A stretch of DNA of 32,848 nucleotides, from positions 1 through 32,848 of the forward strand of contig JAGAOS010000043.1 of assembly GCA_017623575.1 (NCBI GenBank), given 5' to 3'. The translations under genes were made by a program, and so were the position numbers. The notes below the pieces were generated by a model. That model saw only the letters and a program-made list of their open reading frames with translations, searched no databases and was not told the origin of the DNA. Below, in pieces: positions 24,681 through 32,837 of this stretch. Positions within the stretch are counted from its first letter, which is position 1; the number at the start of each line of letters is the position of its first letter. The DNA is from Clostridia bacterium (GTDB lineage Bacteria; Bacillota; Clostridia; Oscillospirales; Acutalibacteraceae).

Positions 24681-26780
24681 CTATACTTTAAATTTTACAA
24701 AGCAAGCTCCGTAGGGCTCCAAAACAATTTTTGTAGTGGTTTTTTCGCCATTTACAATATAATAGAATTCTATATTACAATCCTCGGTAATACTGTAAAA
24801 AGAAGGTTTGGTTTTTTCTTTGAATACTGCATTAAAGTTAATTTCGGTAGCCAAGGGATTAACAAACATATAAAGTTCTTCATTGAAATTGCATTTATGA
24901 CAGTATGCAACCTTTTCGGAGTTTTCGCCCTGTAACAGTATGTCATTATGACCGTTTTCAAAAATAAGACTTGCGGCATCGTCTGCATTATTGACCAAGC
25001 TGAAGCTACGGCAGTTTTTTATGTCTTCGGTAACAAACTCAGAATTCTGAATATAAACTGCAACTCCCGATTCCGCAATTCTTAAAAGGTTAGCTTTTAT
25101 ATCTTCAACCTCAAAATTACACATAGGAATGTAAACAGCCTTGTAGTTGCTAATAGCTACCTTTTTGTCGTCATCAAACAAGTCTGAAAGATTTTTATTA
25201 TCTATAATATCATATTCAATCTGGTTATTTTGAAAACTAAGCAGATTACGGTTGAAGGAATTAGAAATTTCCTTAAAGGTTGGGTTGTAGTCCATTTTGT
25301 TGTGTTCGGATAATGTTGGCGTAAAATAACCGTACATACTTTTTATGGGGTAATAAATAAGCAGAGGAGTAACAAAACTTAAATTGTTAAAAGCTTCTCC
25401 AACCTTACTTAGTCTACTGAAAATCCAGTGGTAATTATCTTCACTTAAATATATTGTGGATAAATAAGAGGTGATCACCGTTATTCCTTTTGAATACTGA
25501 ATTAGTAATGAACATAAGATCTTTTCTTTGGAAATCTTGGTTTTATCATCAAAAAGAAAACTGCTTTCGCTCATGACCTGAGCGTTATTACCCTTGAACT
25601 TTGCGGCAGAGGAAGCAATTTTAAGGGTCAAAGGATTTCTTAAAAGTTTTTCGGGTTCACAGGTAAGTATATCAATACCGGGGTAGTGCATACCTTCAAA
25701 CATTTTAAAATAATCAAATTCATTAAGGCAATGAAAGGACAAAGCTTCCTCACCTAAAAGATGTCCCGAGGATTTTAAGTTATTTTCTTCGCAAAAATCA
25801 TAAATAGCATCAAAATAGGCTTCTTTATAAAGCTCGGCGCAAACCTCAAAATAATCCTGCTTAACCTTGGAGTATTCTGCACCAGTATCCTTAAAAAGCT
25901 CAGGAATATGGGGGATAATATCATAACCCTTGCGTTTTAAAAATTCACCCTCATATCCGCGTGACCATACAACAAATTTATAAAATGGGAAGTTTTTATC
26001 AGGCTTATCAATTGGTTTTAATCTATTGTTAAGTTCTGAAAAATATTGATTGTTTACTGAGGGCTCATCGGTAAAAAAAGCCTCAATAACATTGCCAAAA
26101 TAATCACCAAGGTATTTTTTATATTGATAGTGGGTAATTACTAAAAAATCTTTAACTGCCTTTTTATCCATAACATCAATATATCTGCATAAGGTAGAAA
26201 ATTTTCTGCTTGGGTGAACACCTTCAAAAAGCACCTTTGATGCTATGTAATAAACAGTGCCCTTACAGTCGGCAGTATAGCTTATGCTACCTTCATCATT
26301 TGCAAGCTGTGTTATATTTTGTATTGTGCCATTTTCATCCTCAAAAAGAACGGCTTTAACCTTTTCGTGACCGTAGGGAAGCTCAAAAGCAGCCGTTTCA
26401 CCGTCTTTAAGCTTTTTATGGGTGCAAATTATTCCGTAAGCCTCGGTTTCGGGGTCGTTTTTTATTACCTGACCAAGTGCAGAGCCGCTTGGGTATCCAC
26501 ATTCATCGTAAATCCAGACTCTAAAATTCATTTCTTTGCAAAGTTCAATTAGACCCCTTGTAAATTTAAAGCAGCGTTTGCTTTTCAGGTATAGATGATG
26601 TCTATATTTAATTTTTTTACCATAAAACACATTGGTAACAATACCGCCATAACCCATTTGCTCATAGCTTTTAAGCTTTTTGCGTAGCCTTTTCATTGCA
26701 ATGGGGTAGGGTGTAAAGTATGAATATAGCCCATAACCGTGAAATATCATCAAAGGTTTGAATTGATTTTTACTTTCCAT
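24681..26780 (-). CDS. GH106-like glycoside hydrolase (alpha-L-rhamnosidase type), cytoplasmic
   Basis: The 699 residues have a TIM-barrel N-terminal half and a beta-rich C-terminal end. Blocks resemble GH106 and related rhamnosidase-like families: GYGGIVTNVFYG near 43-54, VWIYDECGYPSGSALG (88-103, acidic D92/E93), AFFTDEPS (234-241, D238/E239) and SSGHLLGEEAL (337-347, E344/E345). No signal peptide is present, so it would act on imported oligosaccharides. It is last in a three-gene operon, with 1 nt between it and the MATE gene, and its AAAGGTG lies inside the end of that gene. No terminator was seen downstream. The exact family and sugar are uncertain. Confidence 0.65.
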   Translation of the reverse strand: MESKNQFKPLMIFHGYGLYSYFTPYPIAMKRLRKKLKSYEQMGYGGIVTNVFYGKKIKYRHHLYLKSKRCFKFTRGLIELCKEMNFRVWIYDECGYPSGSALGQVIKNDPETEAYGIICTHKKLKDGETAAFELPYGHEKVKAVLFEDENGTIQNITQLANDEGSISYTADCKGTVYYIASKVLFEGVHPSRKFSTLCRYIDVMDKKAVKDFLVITHYQYKKYLGDYFGNVIEAFFTDEPSVNNQYFSELNNRLKPIDKPDKNFPFYKFVVWSRGYEGEFLKRKGYDIIPHIPELFKDTGAEYSKVKQDYFEVCAELYKEAYFDAIYDFCEENNLKSSGHLLGEEALSFHCLNEFDYFKMFEGMHYPGIDILTCEPEKLLRNPLTLKIASSAAKFKGNNAQVMSESSFLFDDKTKISKEKILCSLLIQYSKGITVITSYLSTIYLSEDNYHWIFSRLSKVGEAFNNLSFVTPLLIYYPIKSMYGYFTPTLSEHNKMDYNPTFKEISNSFNRNLLSFQNNQIEYDIIDNKNLSDLFDDDKKVAISNYKAVYIPMCNFEVEDIKANLLRIAESGVAVYIQNSEFVTEDIKNCRSFSLVNNADDAASLIFENGHNDILLQGENSEKVAYCHKCNFNEELYMFVNPLATEINFNAVFKEKTKPSFYSITEDCNIEFYYIVNGEKTTTKIVLEPYGACFVKFKV

Positions 26781-26781
26781 A

Positions 26782-28218
26782 TTAATACACCTTTATTCTG
26801 TTCCATTTATTTGATTGCCATCTATAAAAGGCGGCAACAGCTCTTATTAATTCATCAATTGCAACCGCAATATAGCAACCGATTATTCCTATATCGCAGG
26901 TTATGGATAAAAAGTATGCAAGACCAACACTTATTGTCCAGCAAGAAATTAATACCACAATAAGCATAAATTTCATATCTCCCGCCGAGCGTAGAGCGTA
27001 CTCATAAACCTGACTTATACCTCTTGAAACCTCAGCAATTATATCAACCATAAACACAAGTAGCGCTGTTTCAATAATTAGCGGATTTTCTGTAAAAATA
27101 GAAATAAGCGGCTTATAAAGTATAGCAATAAGAAGAGAAATAATTAAATTTACTGTTACGGTAATTTTAACAAGAGCTTTATTTAAAGCCTTAGCTCGCT
27201 CAATATTCCCTGCGCCAACCAATCTGCCAACAAGTAAAGAATTTGCATTTCCAAGGCTCATACTGAACAGGTAGGCATAGCATAAAATGTTATCATAATA
27301 TACCTTAGCCGATAGAGCATAGGTGCCTATAAGGGCAATGAATGATGTGGATATTATTTGTGAAAGGGTAAATGTACTGCCCGATATTCCTGCAGGGAAG
27401 CCAATGTTTATCATTTTTTTTACATAGTTTAAAAATATAGTAAATCTTTTAGGTCTAATGAATTTTATGTTTCTTTTTCTTGTGTAATAAACGGAAAGAG
27501 CAAGGCTTATAATTTGGCTTACTACTGTGCTTATTGCAATTCCTTCTACGCCCGTTACGGGTGAAATATTTGGGAATTTTATAACAAAAATATTAAGCAC
27601 AAGGCTTATGAGTATTGAAATCAGATTTATTACAACGGTATCTTTGGCATACCCAAAACAGCGAAGCAAAGCAGAGCATCCGGATGTAAAAGCCAGTATA
27701 AAAATTGCGGCGGCGCGGATTTTATAATAAATTAAAGCCTCATGTAATACTGCGCCTTCAAGATTCATAAAACCCATTAATTGATTGGAAAAAATCAGCA
27801 TTAAAGCACCGCAAACAGCACCTATAAATCCGCACAGCGTTATTTGGGTAAAGGTTGCAGTAAAGGCGCGTTTTAATCGTTCTGCTCCAATCATATTGCT
27901 TATTATAACAGTACCACCTGTAGAAATAATTGAAAAAATAATGGGGAAGAAGTTTATAATTGAGTTTGCACTGCCAACGGCGGCAACCGAATCCTCGCTA
28001 TATCCACTTAGCACTGCAGAGTTAATAAAACCTATAATTCGTGTTGCAACCGTTTCAAACAAAAGTGGTAATGCCAGCGTGAAAACATTTAAGGCGCCAA
28101 GTGATGTTGTTACGGAAAAAAGTGGAGATTTAAAGGTTTTCTGTAATAAATTGTTTGCGATATTCCGTGGGTGATACACCCGTATTTTTTTTAAAAGTTT
28201 TTGAAAAGTATGATTCAT
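26782..28218 (-). CDS. MATE-family transporter
   Basis: The 478-residue integral membrane protein has about twelve hydrophobic helices and the MATE duplication: FETVATRIIGFINSAVLSGYSEDSVAAVGSANSI-type opening (residues 52-85, starting after ALPLL) and a matching second half. MATE proteins usually export drugs or small cations in exchange for Na+ or H+. The start is uncertain: ATG at 28218 has AGG upstream but lies 89 nt inside the preceding AraC gene, and GTG at 28182 is an alternative. It sits between an AraC regulator and a GH106-like enzyme, so it may move a sugar conjugate or aglycone. Confidence 0.88.
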   Translation of the reverse strand: MNHTFQKLLKKIRVYHPRNIANNLLQKTFKSPLFSVTTSLGALNVFTLALPLLFETVATRIIGFINSAVLSGYSEDSVAAVGSANSIINFFPIIFSIISTGGTVIISNMIGAERLKRAFTATFTQITLCGFIGAVCGALMLIFSNQLMGFMNLEGAVLHEALIYYKIRAAAIFILAFTSGCSALLRCFGYAKDTVVINLISILISLVLNIFVIKFPNISPVTGVEGIAISTVVSQIISLALSVYYTRKRNIKFIRPKRFTIFLNYVKKMINIGFPAGISGSTFTLSQIISTSFIALIGTYALSAKVYYDNILCYAYLFSMSLGNANSLLVGRLVGAGNIERAKALNKALVKITVTVNLIISLLIAILYKPLISIFTENPLIIETALLVFMVDIIAEVSRGISQVYEYALRSAGDMKFMLIVVLISCWTISVGLAYFLSITCDIGIIGCYIAVAIDELIRAVAAFYRWQSNKWNRIKVY

Positions 28219-29038
28219 CCTTAAAACCTACACTTTCGGAAATTATTTCCAGAGATGCATTGGAAATTTTTAAAAGCTCTATGGCGTGTTCCATACGGAT
28301 TTGTTCAAGCATTTTAAAAATAGAAGTATTTAAATATTTTTTAAAAAGCTGATTAAGGTAGTCAAAATTATAGCATAATTCTTTTTCAATGATTTCGCCG
28401 GTAAGCTTGTTTTGATAATTTTGATTAAGGTATTTCACAACGCTGTTAACCAAATGTATTTTAACGATTTTTTCGTTATTGTTTTTGAAATTTGAAAATA
28501 CATATTGTCTGTATAGCTCTATAAAAAGCTCGCTCACAGCCAATGAACAAAGAACATTGCAGTTTTCTAAAAGAAGCTTGTTTTGGTCAATTGCCTTTTC
28601 TGCCAATTTGCAGATTTCGTAAAAAGCAGAGCTATCATTCATCTGAAAATATTTAGGAATAATAATTTTACTGTTTTCAATAGATATGGCTTCTCCCGAC
28701 TGCGAAAATATACTGTTAGCCTGCATCTTGTTCAGCCATTCTTTATCGGGAATATTTAAAAAATCAGTTTTATTATGTTTAAAATGAATGTATATGATAT
28801 TGTGTTTGGTTTTTTTGGTGCCATAGTGCAGCTTGTTGGGTTCAAATAAAAAACAATCACCTTTTTTAAGGGTATATTCAGTGCCATCCTCTATAAAAGA
28901 AAGCTCTCCCGAGGTTACTATGTAAAAAATATAGTCACTGCTCTTTCTTCGTATGTTTATATGTGGGTAGGAAACCAGATTTTTGCCAATTAATGTAATA
29001 TGTGGCAGTATATCTGCGCGGTATTCTAAAAAGTGCAT
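28130..29038 (-). CDS. AraC-family regulator of the MATE/GH operon
   Basis: The 302 residues begin with a cupin sensor domain (GELSFIEDGTEYTLKKGDCFL and PNKLHYG) and end with an AraC double HTH: NQNYQNKLTGEIIEKELCY, LEQIRMEHAIELL, IISESVGFKDESYFSKTFKK and GVSPTEYRKQF. AAAGG precedes ATG. It is first in the operon and its 3' end overlaps the MATE ORF, so all three genes are likely one transcript, with the regulator sensing the sugar substrate. Confidence 0.9.
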   Translation of the reverse strand: MHFLEYRADILPHITLIGKNLVSYPHINIRRKSSDYIFYIVTSGELSFIEDGTEYTLKKGDCFLFEPNKLHYGTKKTKHNIIYIHFKHNKTDFLNIPDKEWLNKMQANSIFSQSGEAISIENSKIIIPKYFQMNDSSAFYEICKLAEKAIDQNKLLLENCNVLCSLAVSELFIELYRQYVFSNFKNNNEKIVKIHLVNSVVKYLNQNYQNKLTGEIIEKELCYNFDYLNQLFKKYLNTSIFKMLEQIRMEHAIELLKISNASLEIISESVGFKDESYFSKTFKKNTGVSPTEYRKQFITENL

Positions 29039-29085
29039 AATGGTAATCCTTTCAGAATGAAATTGGATTTATATTCACAAAAATA

Positions 29086-29114
29086 AAGATATAGTAACAG
29101 GGCATAAAAGTCAA
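29086..29114 (-). promoter_or_regulatory. promoter of the AraC/MATE/GH operon
   Basis: TTGACT (complement of 29109-29114) with TATCTT (complement of 29086-29091) at 17 nt, or TATATC (complement of 29088-29093) at 15 nt. It lies in the 337-nt gap 29039-29375. Apart from this site and the one at 29297-29325, that gap holds only AT-rich sequence with no ORF or RNA fold that I can support. Confidence 0.5.
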
Positions 29115-29296
29115 TACAAAATACAAAGTAAAATTTGTAAAAAAGCGAGTTTTGTTTATAAATTGTGATTAGCCGTTTTCTTTTTCAACATTCAATAGCC
29201 TCTTTAAATATTTTCGTTAATATTACCATATAAAAAAATATAGAAATTGTATTTATGGACATTAGGTAGATTTTGTTTTACAAAGCCCTTAAAGCC

Positions 29297-29325
29297 TTGA
29301 CTTGTTGTGATAAAAATAGTAAAAT
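29297..29325 (+). promoter_or_regulatory. promoter of the NlpC/P60-like gene
   Basis: TTGACT (29297-29302), 17-nt spacer, TAAAAT (29320-29325). Confidence 0.6.
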
Positions 29326-29375
29326 GAACAAGTTGTGCGGCTGAGTAAAGTAATAAAAGTCGCTATGGAGGAAGT

Positions 29376-30836
29376 ATGAAACTTAAAATTAAAGCATTTT
29401 TAAAGCGTATTATCCCCGAAAAAATTCAAAAGACAAGTATGTTTAAAATGGTTGCAAGATATAAATATACAGCAGTGGCAACCGTAGCATTGCTTATCTG
29501 CCTTTCAATTGTTATGACAACTATTGCCTTTGGCACTGCAGATGATAATTATCTTGCGGCAGATAGTTCTTCAACTATAGCTTCATCTGAAATTTCTTCT
29601 TTAGTAAGTGAAGAAAGCAGTTCTTCAGAAGCTGAGTCGGAAATATCCTCTGAAGAAAGCTCATCATCCAAAAAGAATACAACTTCTTCAAAAAAATCCG
29701 GTACAAGTAAAAAACCTGCTAAAACATCGTCTAAAAACAGTACTATATCTGTTTCCAAGCCAGCTTTAAAGGGTGATTATAAATACAACACAAATTTAAA
29801 TATTGAAGATAATGTATTTATGGATTCCCTTATTTACACAGGCTATAATATGAAAAAGCACCGCGCAGACGGTAAGATGTGGCAGTATGTACTTGCAAAG
29901 TATAAAAGAGGTTATGGCTGGCTTTCGGATATTACCTATGCAGGTGGCTCTACAGGTCTTGAAACCAAAAACGGTAAACCTGATATAGGCTATTTTGAAA
30001 GAAACGGTCTTGTTTGTGCATCTTTTGCTACATATGTGTATTTTAATTATTTGCCCAATGTAGCGGGAATAGATACATCTTCTCTTCCACGCCCTGAGAA
30101 CACCAAGCTGGCAGATAGCTGGTATAAGGCTGTTCAGCAATGGGTTAAAAAGGGGTATTCAAGAACCATTGATTTTACCGCAAAAAAAGATTCTTCTAAC
30201 TATATAGTTTTTAGACCCAAAGAAGAAATCCCCATCGGCTCAATCATAATTTTCCGCCCCTATTCTTCAAATCAAAAGGTTGGTTCGCATGTTGTGGTAT
30301 ATGCAGGATATAAAAACGGATTCCATTGGGTTTACCATGTAGGTACTAAAAACGGTCCCGAAATGTGTGCGGTTGAGCGTATGCTTTACGGTCCTGAGCC
30401 TCAGTGGCCTTTGATGGTTGTAACCACCCCTTCAAATATCCGTATGGCGGCAATGCTTGAGGTTGAGTTAAAGGATGATGAGGGCAAAGCTATTTCGGGT
30501 GTTGAGTTTTCAATTAAAAACACCAAAACGGGCGCCGTTACAAAGCTTGGTAAGACCGATAAAAACGGAAAAATCGCCAAGGAATGTTTGAATTACGGCG
30601 AATATACACTTGTTCAGGCATCTGTTCCCAAAGGCTATACTGCAAAAACAACAACTACAAAAATTAATCTAACAACCAAAAATAACAGTAAAAACACAGT
30701 TAAGGTTGTTAATGCTAAAAATAAACCTCCCGTAACTTCAACGCCATCATCACCGGTGTCCTCCGAAACCAGTTCAGAAGGTGAATCCTCAAAAAATGAA
30801 CAGGTTACTTCTGAGGCTTCTGATTCATCAAATTAA
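29376..30836 (+). CDS. NlpC/P60-like surface protein with Cna_B-like domain
   Basis: The 486 residues have a basic cytoplasmic head and one membrane segment (about 32-52, TAVATVALLICLSIVMTTIAF), a Ser/Glu then Ser/Lys linker (62-125), and a cysteine-peptidase-like domain (about 140-345). C214 lies in GLVCASFATYVYF, H305 in VGSHVVVYAGY, and H321 in VYHVG, as in NlpC/P60 or CHAP folds. A prealbumin-like Cna_B domain (about 363-440, AISGVEFSIKNTKTG, GEYTLVQASVPKGY) and a Ser-rich tail follow. There is no LPXTG. GGAGG precedes ATG. It may cut peptidoglycan peptides outside the membrane. The catalytic Cys lies in VCASF rather than the usual DCSGF, so activity is unproven. Confidence 0.78.
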   Translation: MKLKIKAFLKRIIPEKIQKTSMFKMVARYKYTAVATVALLICLSIVMTTIAFGTADDNYLAADSSSTIASSEISSLVSEESSSSEAESEISSEESSSSKKNTTSSKKSGTSKKPAKTSSKNSTISVSKPALKGDYKYNTNLNIEDNVFMDSLIYTGYNMKKHRADGKMWQYVLAKYKRGYGWLSDITYAGGSTGLETKNGKPDIGYFERNGLVCASFATYVYFNYLPNVAGIDTSSLPRPENTKLADSWYKAVQQWVKKGYSRTIDFTAKKDSSNYIVFRPKEEIPIGSIIIFRPYSSNQKVGSHVVVYAGYKNGFHWVYHVGTKNGPEMCAVERMLYGPEPQWPLMVVTTPSNIRMAAMLEVELKDDEGKAISGVEFSIKNTKTGAVTKLGKTDKNGKIAKECLNYGEYTLVQASVPKGYTAKTTTTKINLTTKNNSKNTVKVVNAKNKPPVTSTPSSPVSSETSSEGESSKNEQVTSEASDSSN

Positions 30837-30847
30837 CAGTTATTTGT

Positions 30848-30881
30848 AAATCCTCCGATTATCGGGGGATTTATTTTTTTT
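30848..30881 (+). terminator. intrinsic terminator after the NlpC/P60-like gene
   Basis: AAATCCTCCG (30848-30857) and CGGGGGATTT (30863-30872) pair around a 5-nt loop, and ATTTTTTTT follows. Confidence 0.85.
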
Positions 30882-30960
30882 CACCCTTGGCGGGACAAGT
30901 GAATAAAATGAATGTAGGGGAGAACTTCCCCGACTATTTTATCAGGTAGGAGGAATAAAA

Positions 30961-31257
30961 ATGGAAGATTATCTTAAAGAATTTGGAATATCTCCGCAGG
31001 AATTTGGTATAGAAAGATTTATAAAAACAAAAGCCCCTGCGGACAGAAGCGTAAAGAATCATCATACAGCTATAGCAGGTAGAAGTACCGGTATGGGTGA
31101 AGATAGATTTTCAAATATAAAGCTTGATAACCTTCCTCTTACAATGGCATATGTGCCGTTTCAAAAAATCGAGGGAACCTATAACAAGGAAGAAGCGCTT
31201 AAAGCAGGAACGCTGTTTTCAAATTTGGATAAGCCCTTTTTGGGCAAAAGGCCGTAA
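30961..31257 (+). CDS. cotJA: spore coat-associated protein CotJA
   Basis: This is a 98-residue protein of the spore coat operon. The conserved C-terminal half, LPLTMAYVPFQ...EEALKAGTLFSNLDKPFLG, matches CotJA. The N-terminal 50 residues are polar and longer than in B. subtilis. AGGAGG precedes ATG. It is first in the cotJABC operon, expected under mother-cell control, though no sporulation promoter could be confirmed. Confidence 0.92.
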   Translation: MEDYLKEFGISPQEFGIERFIKTKAPADRSVKNHHTAIAGRSTGMGEDRFSNIKLDNLPLTMAYVPFQKIEGTYNKEEALKAGTLFSNLDKPFLGKRP

Positions 31258-31269
31258 AGGGGTGTTGTT

Positions 31270-31533
31270 ATGAGTGATAGAGAAAAACTTCTTAAAAAGC
31301 TTTCGGGAGCGCAGTTTGCCGCCTTAGAGATGCAGCTATACCTGGATACTCACAAAAATGATACCAAGGCGCTAAGAAGTATGCAGGAATATCTGCGTGA
31401 GGTGGCAGAATACCACCGCGAATATGAGGAGCGATTTGGCCCTATAACCGCAAAAGATTTGTATGGTGATACCGACTTTTCTTGGCTTAATGCACCTTGG
31501 CCCTGGGAAAATGAAAGTGAGGCGAAAAAATAA
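31270..31533 (+). CDS. cotJB: spore coat protein CotJB
   Basis: The 87 residues are helical, with LLKKLSGAQFAALEMQLYLDTH, EYHREYEERFGPI and a Trp-rich end (FSWLNAPWPWENE) that is the CotJB signature. AAAGGGG overlaps the cotJA stop. Its stop codon overlaps the cotJC start by one base (TAATG). Confidence 0.94.
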   Translation: MSDREKLLKKLSGAQFAALEMQLYLDTHKNDTKALRSMQEYLREVAEYHREYEERFGPITAKDLYGDTDFSWLNAPWPWENESEAKK

Positions 31534-32162
31534 TGTGGCAATATGAAAAAAAGCTTCAGTACCCCGTAAAAATTAAAAATTGCAATCCAAAGCTTGCACA
31601 AATCATAATAAGTCAATATGGCGGACCCGATGGCGAGCTGGCGGCAAGCCTTCGTTATTTAAGCCAAAGATTCGCTATGCCTTACCCCGAGCTTAAAGGA
31701 CTTTTAACCGATATAGGTACCGAGGAATTAGCACATTTAGAGATGATTGGCGCAATTGTTTATCAGCTTACCCGCGACCTTAGTATTGACGAAATTAAAA
31801 AGAGCGGCTTTGACACCTATTTTGTTGACCACACTACAGGAATATATCCCGTAGCGGCATCGGGCGCACCCTTTACTGCGGCTTATATTCAGTCCAAGGG
31901 CGATGTTATAACCGACCTTCATGAGGACTTAGCAGCAGAGCAGAAGGCACGCACAACCTATGATAATATTCTCAGACTTTGCGATGACCCCGATGTAAGG
32001 GATGCCATAAAATTCCTTCGTCAGCGCGAGGTAGTACACTATCAACGCTTCGGCGAAGCAAACCTAACTCATTCAAACAGATTTATAATAGATTACATAG
32101 TGGTAGGAAAGGGACTGTCGAAGCACGGCAGTCCCTTTGAAATTGATAGTGAGTCCAATTAA
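31533..32162 (+). CDS. cotJC: spore coat protein CotJC, manganese-catalase family
   Basis: The 209-residue ferritin-like four-helix protein of the Mn-catalase family is part of the spore coat. Metal ligands are visible as GTEELAHLEMIG (Glu and Glu-x-x-His) and as REVVHYQRFGEA in the last helix. It starts MWQYEKKLQYPVKI, as usual. Its last codons form a perfect 10-bp hairpin (32108-32138), so the terminator is inside the reading frame. The stop codon overlaps that of the convergent next gene by 4 nt. Confidence 0.95.
   Translation: MWQYEKKLQYPVKIKNCNPKLAQIIISQYGGPDGELAASLRYLSQRFAMPYPELKGLLTDIGTEELAHLEMIGAIVYQLTRDLSIDEIKKSGFDTYFVDHTTGIYPVAASGAPFTAAYIQSKGDVITDLHEDLAAEQKARTTYDNILRLCDDPDVRDAIKFLRQREVVHYQRFGEANLTHSNRFIIDYIVVGKGLSKHGSPFEIDSESN
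32108..32141 (+). terminator. terminator hairpin within the end of cotJC
   Basis: AAAGGGACTG (32108-32117) and CAGTCCCTTT (32129-32138) form a perfect 10-bp stem with an 11-nt loop. The sequence encodes the GKGLSKHGSPF region of CotJC. Confidence 0.65.
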
Positions 32163-32566
32163 TGACCATATGCTTTTTCTAATTCTTCATCAAGGTTATA
32201 TTTAATTTCTTGATTGCTAAACAGTTGAAATAACTTATAAATATATTTACTACCTTCTGTGGAAGAATCAAATTCCTCATAGCACGATAGCAATTTACCG
32301 TAATTACCAATTCGGGAGATATATGATAACAAATCAAAATAATCATCACATATAACATCGAAGCGATAAATAATTGCCTTGGATATTTTATCACTGTCGA
32401 GCAGTATCTCAAAATCATCAAAATCTCCATCACTATGAAAATTCTCAATTTCATTTGTGGTAAAAATTTTAAATTCTTCATTGTAGTTTAATAGTTTTTT
32501 ACATTCTTCCAATTGGTATTCGGGTGTAAAGAGATTTTCTTTATTACTAATTATTATTGCTGTCAT
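32159..32566 (-). CDS. acidic protein, unrecognised
   Basis: The 135-residue protein is very acidic, with clusters such as HSDGDFDDFEILLDSDK and DVICDDYFDLL, alternating helices and strands, and no signal peptide. The ATG at 32566 was chosen for AAAGGAG 7 nt upstream; a reading from 32713 only translates the neighbour in another frame. It follows the gene at 32568-32837 by 1 nt and is surely cotranscribed with it. Small acidic soluble proteins of this kind are often immunity or antitoxin partners, but I see no family match and no toxin, so that is only a possibility. Confidence 0.75.
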   Translation of the reverse strand: MTAIIISNKENLFTPEYQLEECKKLLNYNEEFKIFTTNEIENFHSDGDFDDFEILLDSDKISKAIIYRFDVICDDYFDLLSYISRIGNYGKLLSCYEEFDSSTEGSKYIYKLFQLFSNQEIKYNLDEELEKAYGH

Positions 32567-32567
32567 T

Positions 32568-32837
32568 TTAATTCTCCTTTTTATTTTTAAATTTTTCGTG
32601 ATAAATGTAAACATCTTCGGATAATATTGTGCAAAGAGTTTGTTTTTCTTCTGCGGAAAGGTTTGCGATAACATCATTACACTTACTTTGTTTTCGTATA
32701 AAGTAACTAACACGGTGTTTAATAATATCCCAATCTATGGCAGAGACTTTTCCAAGGTTTCCTTTGTCAACTAAATTGTCGGTTGCAAAATCTCGGTTTA
32801 GCCAGTTATTAATTCTTTCTGAATTGTTATCAAACAT
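32568..32837 (-). CDS. small protein, unrecognised, possibly 5'-partial
   Basis: At least 89 residues: MFDNNSERINNWLNRDF, a central YFIRKQSKCNDVIANLSAEEK and a lysine-rich end. It looks soluble and helical. ATG at 32837 has no ribosome binding site in the 11 bases left before the window edge, and the frame is open to the edge, so the gene may begin outside. The ribosome binding site of the next gene lies in its last codons. I recognise no family. Confidence 0.6.
   Translation of the reverse strand: MFDNNSERINNWLNRDFATDNLVDKGNLGKVSAIDWDIIKHRVSYFIRKQSKCNDVIANLSAEEKQTLCTILSEDVYIYHEKFKNKKEN

Noticed and set aside
30900-30925. possible sporulation promoter before cotJA (TGAATA ... GGAGAACTT)
   Set aside because: Match to sigma-F/G-type elements is loose and cotJ should be expressed in the mother cell; not convincing.
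32108-32138. hairpin near the end of cotJC as an attachment site
   Set aside because: No integrase, repeat partner or tRNA nearby; a terminator explains it better.
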